This document shows positions 57,725-64,000 of a stretch of DNA of 64,000 nt, piece by piece (the first letter of the stretch is position 1; each line of letters starts with the position of its first letter). The DNA is from Streptomyces malachitofuscus (GTDB taxonomy: Bacteria; Actinomycetota; Actinomycetes; Streptomycetales; Streptomycetaceae). The notes below the pieces were generated by a model. That model saw nothing but the letters and a program-made list of their open reading frames with translations, searched no databases and was not told the origin of the DNA. The position numbers and the translations under genes are program-made. Location of the stretch: contig NZ_BMUF01000015.1 in assembly GCF_014650055.1 (NCBI RefSeq), forward strand, positions 1-64,000. The letters run 5' to 3'.

Positions 57725-58225
57725 GTGCTCGACATCGGCTACGCCCTCTCCAACCGCTTCCCCGACCCCCCGCAGACCGACTACCGCCGCGCGGACGTCC
57801 ACGCCCTGCGTCACGACCTGTTCTGCGGCGACGTCTACCTCGCGGACACGAAGTCGGACCGGGAGCTGTCCACCGCCTGGGGATGGGTGCCGGTGCTCGA
57901 CTTCGCGTGGGCGTTGTGCGACATCGTGGAGCGCGTCGACCGGGACCCGGCCGGCTCGCGCGCCTCGCGGCCCCAGCGCGCGGAGCTGGACTTCACCGAG
58001 TCCACCGACCGGCTGCTGTTCGAGCGCCGCTTCGGCTGGGTGGACATCGAGGCCGAGTGGCTGCCCGCCTCCGAGCCCCCGCTGACCTTCTCCCACTCCG
58101 AACTGCGCCGTGAGGCCCGCGACTTCCTCCACGACCTCCTCGCCGACCTGACCGACCTCCACGACGACCTCGCCGAGAACCCGGCCGTCTGGACCCTCCA
58201 GGCCCGCTTTCCGAGGATCCCCTGA
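57725..58225 (+). CDS. Conserved protein of unknown function
   Basis: Encodes 166 residues. It has ADVHALRHDLFCGDVYLADT, AWGWVPVLDFAWALCDIVE, ELDFTESTDRLLFERRFG and LRREARDFLHDLLADLTDLH, an alpha/beta protein with a helical C-terminus and no membrane segment. Similar sequences are known to me only as uncharacterised streptomycete proteins, possibly DUF7878. GTG 57725 is the only sensible start. It is divergent from the M1 peptidase gene, 51 bases away. Confidence 0.72.
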   Translation: MLDIGYALSNRFPDPPQTDYRRADVHALRHDLFCGDVYLADTKSDRELSTAWGWVPVLDFAWALCDIVERVDRDPAGSRASRPQRAELDFTESTDRLLFERRFGWVDIEAEWLPASEPPLTFSHSELRREARDFLHDLLADLTDLHDDLAENPAVWTLQARFPRIP

Positions 58226-58292
58226 CGGCTGTCGATCACGACGATGAGAGCATCGCTCCCGGAAGCGGCACCACGGACGGAGGGGGAGACCA

Positions 58293-58952
58293 GTGGCGCA
58301 CGGTCCTGCGACCTACCGGATGCACCACACCGTGTACCCGCCGGCCGTCGTCCGGGACGGGGCACCGGACGCACTCGGCCCGGCCGTCCGGCTCTCCCGT
58401 GACGCCGACGGCCCCGCCTCCGACCGGCTCCACTCCGTCCGCGCCTTCCACCTCCACGCCGAGAACGGCGCCCCGCTCGCCCGGGTGGTCACCGCGCAGC
58501 CCCTGGGCTCCCGGCTGAGCGGACGCCCTGCCGTGTACGAGGTCCGGGACCCGGCCGGTGCACCGCTCGGGCGGATCACCCTGCGACGCAGGCGGGCCCT
58601 CCGCCCCGGCCGGAGACGCTGGACCGTGGAACCCGTCGCCGGACCGACCCTCCGCGGGTACGAGGGTCGCCTGCTGTGGTGGGCGCTGTGGTGGCCCGTG
58701 GGCCTCCCCTTCAGTTTCGTATGGCTGGTCACCACCCTTCTGGGCGAGGGCGACGGCGGGATCCGTCCGCCCCGGCGTGTCATCTGGCGGGACGGCTCGC
58801 ACCGGGCGCACCTCGTCTTCCGCGCGGTGGCCGAGGAGTACCGCATGCCGAGGACCGACGTCGACGGTCGTCTCATCAACGCCCTCATCGCACTGCACCA
58901 GTCCTTCGACCCGTCCGAAGGAGCGGGCGCGTGGGGGTGGTACGGGGAGTGA
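58293..58952 (+). CDS. Conserved protein with one membrane-like segment
   Basis: Encodes 219 residues from GTG 58293 (GGAGGGGGAG upstream). Beta-rich and basic in the first half (VYEVRDPAGAPLGRITLRRR), then a Trp-rich hydrophobic stretch (LLWWALWWPVGLPFSFVWLV) and a charged end with the WGWYGE terminus. The first half is somewhat like LURP-one/scramblase-type beta barrels, but I cannot support that firmly. Function unknown. Confidence 0.7.
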   Translation: MAHGPATYRMHHTVYPPAVVRDGAPDALGPAVRLSRDADGPASDRLHSVRAFHLHAENGAPLARVVTAQPLGSRLSGRPAVYEVRDPAGAPLGRITLRRRRALRPGRRRWTVEPVAGPTLRGYEGRLLWWALWWPVGLPFSFVWLVTTLLGEGDGGIRPPRRVIWRDGSHRAHLVFRAVAEEYRMPRTDVDGRLINALIALHQSFDPSEGAGAWGWYGE

Positions 58953-59004
58953 GCCCTGGGCCCGAGCCCCGTCCCCCGACCCGGGCCCTCCTCTCCTCCC
59001 CCGC

Positions 59005-59682
59005 TCACCCCTCCACTCTGATCCCCAGCTCCCCCGCCAGCACGGGCGCCAGATCGAGCAGTTGGGCCGTGCTGATCACCGCCCCCGACAGCCGGTCCAC
59101 CCCCCTCGCGATCTCCAGTGACGCGGCACCCCTCAGATCCACGTCCTTCAGCGTGGCCCCCGAGAGGTCCGCGCCCTTGAGCGCGCAGTCCACGAACTCC
59201 ACGCGCTCCAGCCGCGCCCCGCCGAAGTCCGGCTCGACCAGCACACAGCCCTCGAAGACCACGTCCTTCAGCCCGGCCCCGCGCAGATTCAAGAAGTCGA
59301 TCTTGCCGCCGCGGACCAGCACCCGCTCCAGCGACGCCCCGTGCAACTGCGTGCCCCCGAGCCGTGCGTCGGTCAGCTCGACGTCGCGCAGGGTCGCCTC
59401 CGCGAGGTCGGTGCCCACGCCCCGGACCCCGGCCAGGACCGAGTCCAGCACCCGCGCCCGGGACAGCCGCGTCTCGTCCAGCGCGCACTCCGTCAGCGCA
59501 CAGTCCATGAAGCGCGCCCCGCCGCCGTCCTGCCCCGCGAGATCCGCTTCCCGGAACTCCAGCCCGTCGTAGTCCCCGTCCGGCTCCAGCCCACCCCCCT
59601 CGTACCGCTCCAGCGCGGGCAGCCGCAGCTCCGGGCGCCTCGCCGCCTTCACTCCCGGACCACCGGCCGCTCTCCTCACCAT
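59005..59682 (-). CDS. Pentapeptide-repeat protein
   Basis: Encodes 225 residues, with about 25 pentapeptide-like units of the A(D/N)Lxx type from about residue 45 to 190 (FREADLAGQDGGGARFMDCA, TLRDVELTDARLGGTQLHGA, LKGADLSGATLKDVDLRGAA). They form a right-handed quadrilateral beta-helix. Such proteins can mimic DNA; a Qnr/MfpA-like gyrase role is possible but not shown. It ends in LVAELGIRV-like helices. ATG 59682 is followed at once by GTG; the ribosome site is weak. Confidence 0.88.
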   Translation of the reverse strand: MVRRAAGGPGVKAARRPELRLPALERYEGGGLEPDGDYDGLEFREADLAGQDGGGARFMDCALTECALDETRLSRARVLDSVLAGVRGVGTDLAEATLRDVELTDARLGGTQLHGASLERVLVRGGKIDFLNLRGAGLKDVVFEGCVLVEPDFGGARLERVEFVDCALKGADLSGATLKDVDLRGAASLEIARGVDRLSGAVISTAQLLDLAPVLAGELGIRVEG

Positions 59683-59812
59683 GGCCCCATGCTGCACCCC
59701 ACCACTGACAATCAGCCTGACCTGGGAAAACGCCACGCATGTCACATTCCGGGGCCCTCGCTCCGTCTCATCCACAAAGCCGGAAGCGACCGACCGAGGG
59801 AGACCCCCAGAC

Positions 59813-60973
59813 ATGCACCGCATCACCGTCATCGGCGGCGGCTTCGCCGGACTCACCGCGGCCATCACCGCGGCAGAGGCGGGCGCGAAGGTCACCGTCC
59901 ACGAGGCCCACCACACGCTGGGCGGCCGCGCCCGCACCGCCGAGGGCCCCTACCGGACGAACGAGGGACCGCACGCCCTCTACAACGGCGGCCCGCACTG
60001 GGCCTGGCTGCGGCAGCGCGGCCTCATCGGACCGCTCGCCCCGCTCCCGCCCCTGGAGGCGGCCCGGCTGCGCCTGCGCCACCGGGGCGTCCTCCGTCGC
60101 ACCCCGCCCTTCGCGATGCTGAAGCTGCTGCGCCGCGGCGGCACGCAGGCCCCCGTCGACACCGACTTCCTCACCTGGGCCACCGGAATCGCCGGGGAGG
60201 AGGGCGCGCGGGCCGCCGCCCACTACGCGGCGGTCGCCCTGTTCCACCACGACCCGGGCTCGCTGTCCGCCGCGTTCGTGCAGGAGCGCCTGCGCCGCGC
60301 CACCAAGCTGCCCCCGGAGGCCCACTACCCGCGCGGCGGCTGGGGCGGGCTCATCGACCGGATGGCCGCCCGCGCGTGGAACCTGGGCGTGCGGATGGAG
60401 ACGCTGTCCCGGGTCGACACCGTGCCCACCGACACGCCCGTGGTCGTCGCCACCTCGCTGGACGCCGCCCGCCGTCTCCTCGGCGACGCCTCGCTGACGT
60501 GGCCGAGCGGCCGTACCGTCCTGGTCGACCTCGCCGTACGCACCCGGCGCGGCGACGCGTTCGCCGTGTCCGACCTCGACGCACCGGGCTGGCTGGAGCG
60601 GTTCACCGCCCAGGACCGCACCCTCGCCCCGGCCGGGGAGCAGCTGATTCAGGGCCAGATCCCCATCGCCCCGGGCGAGTCCAAGGCGGACGGCACCGCC
60701 CGCGCGGAGGAGCTGCTGGACCTGGCCTACGAGGGCTGGCGGGAGCGGGTCACCTGGCGGCGGCAGGCGGTGGCGAACGGCCGTACCGGCGCCGTCGACC
60801 TGCCCGGCACCAGCTGGCGCGACCGGCCCGCCGTCGACCGCGGGGACGGCGTCTACCTCGCCGGTGACCAGGTCGCCGCGCCCGGCGTGCTCTCGGAGGT
60901 GTCCTTCAACAGCGCGCTGACGGCCGTCTCGCTCGCGCTGGGCCGGAACGCGCTTGACCTCAAGCATGCTTGA
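59813..60973 (+). CDS. FAD-dependent oxidoreductase (NAD(P)-binding, amine-oxidase-like)
   Basis: Encodes 386 residues. The FAD dinucleotide motif is ITVIGGGFAGLTAAITAAEAG, followed by VTVHEAHHTLGGRART, and the C-terminal FAD-contacting segment is GVYLAGDQVAAPGVLSEVSF. The middle is a substrate domain with HYPRGGWGGLIDRMA. It resembles phytoene-desaturase/amine-oxidase-type flavoproteins; the substrate is unknown. ATG 59813 follows GAGGGAG. A SoxR-like palindrome overlaps its last codons. Confidence 0.88.
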   Translation: MHRITVIGGGFAGLTAAITAAEAGAKVTVHEAHHTLGGRARTAEGPYRTNEGPHALYNGGPHWAWLRQRGLIGPLAPLPPLEAARLRLRHRGVLRRTPPFAMLKLLRRGGTQAPVDTDFLTWATGIAGEEGARAAAHYAAVALFHHDPGSLSAAFVQERLRRATKLPPEAHYPRGGWGGLIDRMAARAWNLGVRMETLSRVDTVPTDTPVVVATSLDAARRLLGDASLTWPSGRTVLVDLAVRTRRGDAFAVSDLDAPGWLERFTAQDRTLAPAGEQLIQGQIPIAPGESKADGTARAEELLDLAYEGWRERVTWRRQAVANGRTGAVDLPGTSWRDRPAVDRGDGVYLAGDQVAAPGVLSEVSFNSALTAVSLALGRNALDLKHA

Positions 60974-60977
60974 GGTC
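60956..60977. promoter_or_regulatory. SoxR-like operator (22-bp perfect palindrome)
   Basis: GACCTCAAGCA followed by its exact complement, preceded by TT to give TTGACC as a -35. This is the classical SoxR box wording (CCTCAAG...CTTGAGG). The downstream gene is an oxidoreductase, starting at 61100. Confidence 0.75.
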
Positions 60978-61042
60978 GCACCGTGGGGGCCATGGCGGCG
61001 CGCACTCCGGCGCCGCCGCACCCGACGCCGCGCACCGGCACC

Positions 61043-61080
61043 GGCCACCGGCCACCGGCCACCGGCCACCGGCGGCCACC
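61043..61080. repeat. 7-bp tandem repeat
   Basis: GGCCACC repeated four times in tandem (61043-61070) and once more at 61074-61080, in the leader of the oxidoreductase gene. Confidence 0.8.
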
Positions 61081-61099
61081 GACCCCTGGGGGAGCCCAC

Positions 61100-62074
61100 A
61101 TGCACGCCATCCGTCTGCACGCCTTCGGCCCGGCCGAGAACCTCACCTACGAGGAGGTCGAGGACCCGCGCCCGGGCCCGGACCAGGTCCGCATCGCCGT
61201 CCGGGCGGCCGGTGTGCACCTCCTGGACGCCGCCCTGCGCAGGGGCATGCAGGGCCCCGGCCCGGCACCGGCCACGCTGCCGACCGTCCCCGGCCGCGAG
61301 GTCGCCGGGGTCGTCGACGCGCTCGGCGAGGGCGTCCCCCGGGAGCTGCTCGGCCGCCGCGTGGTCGCCCACCTCGGATTCGTGCCCGGAGGCTACGCCG
61401 AGTTGGCCGTCACCGGCACCGACCGGCTGCACGAGATCCCCGAGCGGCTGGACTTCGCCGAGGCCGTCGCCATGATCGGCACGGGCCGTACGGCGATGGG
61501 GATCGTGCAGTTCGCCGAACCCGGCCCCGGTGACGTGGTCGTCGTCCCGGCGGCGGCCGGCGGCATCGGCACGCTCCTCGTGCAGTACGCCAGGAACGCC
61601 GGCGCCACCGTCATCGGCCTGGCCGGCGGCCCCGCGAAGACGGCACGCGTGGCGGCGGCCGGCGCCGACCTCGCCGTCGACTACACCGTCCCGGACTGGA
61701 TCGAACGGCTCGAGGGCCACCGCGGCAAGGTCACCGTCGTCTACGACGGCGTGGGCGGCGACGTCGCCCGCGCGGTGGTCGGTCTGCTCGCGCCGGACGG
61801 CCGGCACATCGTCTTCGGCTGGTCGGCCGAGGGGATCGAGAGCGACCGCCCGTACCTCGTCGAGGGCGTCTCGCTCAACGTCCTCGGCCCCGAGATGATG
61901 CGCAGGGCCGGCGGCCCCGACCCCGTCCGCACCCTCGAACTGCGCGCCCTCACCGAGGCCGCCGAGGGCAGGCTCACCCCCGCCGTCCAGCGCTACCCGC
62001 TCTCCGAGGCCGCCGCCGCCCACCGGGCCCTGGAGAACAGGGGCACCACCGGAAAGGTCGTCCTGGAGCCGTAG
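61100..62074 (+). CDS. Zinc-type quinone oxidoreductase (QOR family)
   Basis: Encodes 324 residues, MDR superfamily without the structural zinc loop. Marks: EVEDPRPGPDQVRIAVRAAG, TVPGREVAGVVDALGEG, the NADPH Rossmann motif VVVPAAAGGIGTLLVQYARN, and YDGVGGDVARAVVGLL. ATG 61100 follows GGGGGAG. The SoxR-like box and position suggest it is the equivalent of SCO4266, reported as a SoxR target in S. coelicolor (from memory). It would reduce quinones under redox-cycling stress. Confidence 0.93.
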   Translation: MHAIRLHAFGPAENLTYEEVEDPRPGPDQVRIAVRAAGVHLLDAALRRGMQGPGPAPATLPTVPGREVAGVVDALGEGVPRELLGRRVVAHLGFVPGGYAELAVTGTDRLHEIPERLDFAEAVAMIGTGRTAMGIVQFAEPGPGDVVVVPAAAGGIGTLLVQYARNAGATVIGLAGGPAKTARVAAAGADLAVDYTVPDWIERLEGHRGKVTVVYDGVGGDVARAVVGLLAPDGRHIVFGWSAEGIESDRPYLVEGVSLNVLGPEMMRRAGGPDPVRTLELRALTEAAEGRLTPAVQRYPLSEAAAAHRALENRGTTGKVVLEP

Positions 62075-62117
62075 CGCCCTCGAAAACCACGGGACCCGGC
62101 GCCTATACCCCACTACC

Positions 62118-63014
62118 GTGCGAGAAGTGATCGACATCCCCGCGGAACTCGCCGCCACTCAGGAGAAGTTCAACAAGGAGGCCGGCCGGGCCTTCATCGC
62201 CGCCCTGCCGGACCTGACGGCACAGTTCCTGGGCCGCTGGGAGCTGCGCGTCACCGGGGCGCCCATGCACGGCGTGAGCGCCCTGGTCCTGCCGGTCGAC
62301 CGCGCGGACGGCACCCCCGCGGTGCTGAAGCTCCAGATCCGCGACCACGAGAGCGAGGGCGAGCCGACCGCCCTGCGCCTGTGGAACGGCGACGGAGCGG
62401 TCCGGCTCCTCGACCACGACGAACCCACCGGCACCATGCTCCTGGAACGCCTGGACTCCTCCCGGATGCTCGCCCACCAGCCCGATGTGCACGAGGGCGT
62501 CCTGGTGATCGCCCGGCTCCTCGCGCATCTCCACGCCACCCCGGCCCCCGAGGGCATGCGCCGCCTGGGCGACATGACCGCGTCCATGCTGGAGCGGACC
62601 CCCCGGGCGCTGGACCGGATCCCCGACCCGGCGGCCCGCCGCCTCGTCGCCGACTGCGCGGCCGCCGTGCGCGAGGTCGCCGACGAACCCGGCGACCGCC
62701 TCCTGCACTGGGACCTGCACGACGAGAACGTCCTCGCCGCAGACCGCGCCCCTTGGCTGGCCATCGACCCCAAGCCCCTGGCCGGCGACCCCGGCTTCGA
62801 CCTGTGGCCCGCGCTGGCCAACAACTTCGACGCCGAGGACGTCCGCTGGCGCTTCGACGCCATGACCGACGTCCTCGGCCTGGACCGCGCGCGGGCGCGC
62901 GCGTGGACCTACGGGCGTGTGCTGCAGAACTGTCTGTGGGAAACGGAGGAAGGCCGGCCCTTGGACGACAACGACCTGGAGATCGCCCGCCGACTGCGCG
63001 GCGGTACGGCGTAG
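62118..63014 (+). CDS. Aminoglycoside phosphotransferase family (APH(6)-like)
   Basis: Encodes 298 residues from GTG 62118. Kinase-like fold with AVLKLQIRD (Lys), LERLDSSRML, the catalytic loop LLHWDLHDENVLAA (Asp and Asn) and LAIDPKPLAGDPGFDLWPAL (metal Asp). This is the pattern of streptomycin 6-kinase/hydroxyurea-type phosphotransferases. Many chromosomal members do not confer resistance, so resistance is not claimed. It stands alone, 43 bases after the oxidoreductase gene. Confidence 0.88.
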   Translation: MREVIDIPAELAATQEKFNKEAGRAFIAALPDLTAQFLGRWELRVTGAPMHGVSALVLPVDRADGTPAVLKLQIRDHESEGEPTALRLWNGDGAVRLLDHDEPTGTMLLERLDSSRMLAHQPDVHEGVLVIARLLAHLHATPAPEGMRRLGDMTASMLERTPRALDRIPDPAARRLVADCAAAVREVADEPGDRLLHWDLHDENVLAADRAPWLAIDPKPLAGDPGFDLWPALANNFDAEDVRWRFDAMTDVLGLDRARARAWTYGRVLQNCLWETEEGRPLDDNDLEIARRLRGGTA

Positions 63015-63179
63015 CCGGACCCCACCGAGGGCGATAACTGGCCACGGTGGTCGTAAATGGTCGCTGACCCTTGTGCGAGCACGATCACATATGTGAGGCT
63101 TTTGACCGCGTACCGGGGGGTGTGTCGACCACACGCATGTACACCCCTCGAGTCATTCCATCAATTCGAGGGGAACGAA

Positions 63180-63644
63180 TTGAAAACCATGAAACGCGCA
63201 ATCTTAGGCGTGACCGGCCTTACCGCGGCAGCTCTGTGCATGGGTGCCGCGCCGACGGCGACCGCCGACACTCTCGACACATCGGCGACCGCCGCCGTCG
63301 AGTGGTCCGCGACCCACGGATCCTCCACCGCATCGGGTACGCGTTGGACCGAGAAGAGCAGCAGCGGAATCGGTTCAGCACTCGTCATCACGGGAGAGCT
63401 GCGCAACACCGGATCCGAGTGCCACTCGATCTGGGTGCGGTGGACGTACGACTTCGTCACCCTCCCCTACGCCAAACGCGTCACTCAGTGCGGCACCGGG
63501 TCGGCGCCTGTCGACATCCGGTTGGACCCGTACTGGCCGACGACCACCGGCTCCCTGAAGGTATGCAGCGGAACCGAGAACACCCAGGACTGCGGAGAAG
63601 CGGTCTCCCTCACTTCCTGGCCCGTGAAGCAAGGGGCGAACTGA
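63180..63644 (+). CDS. Small secreted protein with a TTA codon
   Basis: Encodes 154 residues. TTG 63180 has GAGGGGA at correct spacing; ATG 63189 is the alternative. The signal peptide (KRAILGVTGLTAAALCMGAA) ends near ATATAD. The mature part is beta-rich: VEWSATHGSSTASG, ITGELRNTGSECHSIWVRW, KRVTQCGTGSAPVDIRL, KVCSGTENTQDCGEAV, with four cysteines. Leu6 (numbered from ATG 63189) is encoded by TTA (63204-63206), so translation should depend on the bldA tRNA. No family is recognised. The next gene is a diverged paralogue 3 bases downstream. Confidence 0.8.
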   Translation: MKTMKRAILGVTGLTAAALCMGAAPTATADTLDTSATAAVEWSATHGSSTASGTRWTEKSSSGIGSALVITGELRNTGSECHSIWVRWTYDFVTLPYAKRVTQCGTGSAPVDIRLDPYWPTTTGSLKVCSGTENTQDCGEAVSLTSWPVKQGAN

Positions 63645-63647
63645 CCG

Positions 63648-64000
63648 ATGCACACACGCACATGGATCGCCGCGGCGACCACCGTCAGTGCCCTGCTCAC
63701 CGTCTCCGCCGCAGCGACGGCCACCGCGGCCGACACGGCCACGGGAAGTGACGCCAGAGCGACGTCCGAGTGGTCCGTCACCCACAGGGACGCGAGCGCC
63801 TCCGGTCTGATCCGTCCGCTCGACGGCAAGAGCGCGATCGACGGAGAACTCCGGAACACCGGTTCGGAATGCTATTCGCTGGTGACCCAGCCGCTTCTGG
63901 GCTCTTTCCCCGGACCGATGACAAAACTGGCGACACTTTGCGATGCCGGGTCGATCCCGGTATACCGTGAATACGCCGGCGCCTCGACGCTCCTCAAGAT
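63648..64000 (+). CDS. Second secreted paralogue, cut by the window edge
   Basis: Open from ATG 63648 to the end (117 codons shown). The signal peptide (RTWIAAATTVSALLTVSAAA) ends near ATAADT. It shares with the preceding protein the block EWSxTHxxxxASG and the block GELRNTGSEC, so the two arose by tandem duplication. The spacing of 3 bases shows an operon. No TTA codon lies in the visible part. Confidence 0.8.
   Translation, partial: MHTRTWIAAATTVSALLTVSAAATATAADTATGSDARATSEWSVTHRDASASGLIRPLDGKSAIDGELRNTGSECYSLVTQPLLGSFPGPMTKLATLCDAGSIPVYREYAGASTLLK

Noticed and set aside
62118..63014. Antibiotic-resistance gene call for the APH(6)-like kinase
   Set aside because: The fold and catalytic loop fit, but many chromosomal members of the family do not inactivate streptomycin, so only the family is claimed.

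Overview
The window is chromosomal DNA of a Streptomyces or a very close relative. Supporting signs are the very high GC content, the strong G/C bias at third codon positions, frequent GTG starts, tail-less hairpin terminators, and a gene set typical of the genus: groEL2 with CIRCE, the futalosine menaquinone genes mqnB/mqnD, a cdgB-type GGDEF protein, DasR-type operators before nagK-nagA, and TerD. From memory, the order from about 6.8 kb onward resembles the conserved core around SCO4266-SCO4330 of S. coelicolor, read backwards. That synteny was not checked. I saw no tRNA, rRNA, CRISPR array, insertion sequence or phage integrase.

Layout. 0-6.8 kb looks like accessory DNA: the tail of a secreted protein, a small secreted DUF6355-like protein bracketed by a 48-bp direct repeat, an OmpR-type two-component system facing an MMPL exporter, and two unfamiliar exported proteins. 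6.8-19.3 kb is core-like: DUF3027 protein, MFS permease, DUF2771-like lipoprotein, mqnB-mqnD, an extended cold-shock protein, a HAD phosphatase, a membrane protein, and a helicase-associated protein followed by an XPB-type helicase. 19.3-25.4 kb holds a DrrAB-like ABC exporter operon with a divergent MarR-like regulator, then an aldo/keto reductase with a divergent XRE/MmyB-type regulator. 25.5-36 kb holds a HelD-like helicase, cutC, small enzymes, an RpiR regulator with murQ, and an Old Yellow Enzyme. 36-41 kb holds groEL2, a cold-shock gene, and a threonine-synthase-like gene with a MoaD/ThiS-like carrier gene behind a class I SAM riboswitch. 40.8-50 kb is carbohydrate metabolism: gpgS, otsA, otsB, an orphan sugar-binding lipoprotein, nagK-nagA and a PfkB kinase. 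50-64 kb holds a carbohydrate-binding membrane protein, cdgB, ArfB, TerD, an M1 peptidase, a pentapeptide-repeat protein, an amine-oxidase-like flavoprotein, a quinone oxidoreductase with a SoxR-like box, an APH(6)-like kinase, and two tandem secreted paralogues running off the end.

How the genes work together. mqnB and mqnD overlap and serve menaquinone synthesis. RpiR-murQ together with the dre-controlled nagK-nagA-pfkB operon and the divergent sugar-binding lipoprotein form a GlcNAc/MurNAc salvage theme. otsA and otsB make trehalose, and gpgS makes glucosyl-3-phosphoglycerate.

The most interesting unit is 38842-40646. A SAM-I riboswitch precedes a gene that would ordinarily be annotated as threonine synthase, and a GG-ending sulfur-carrier-like protein follows it. 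A methionine-sensing switch on this pair suggests a protein-thiocarboxylate route to homocysteine rather than, or besides, threonine synthesis.
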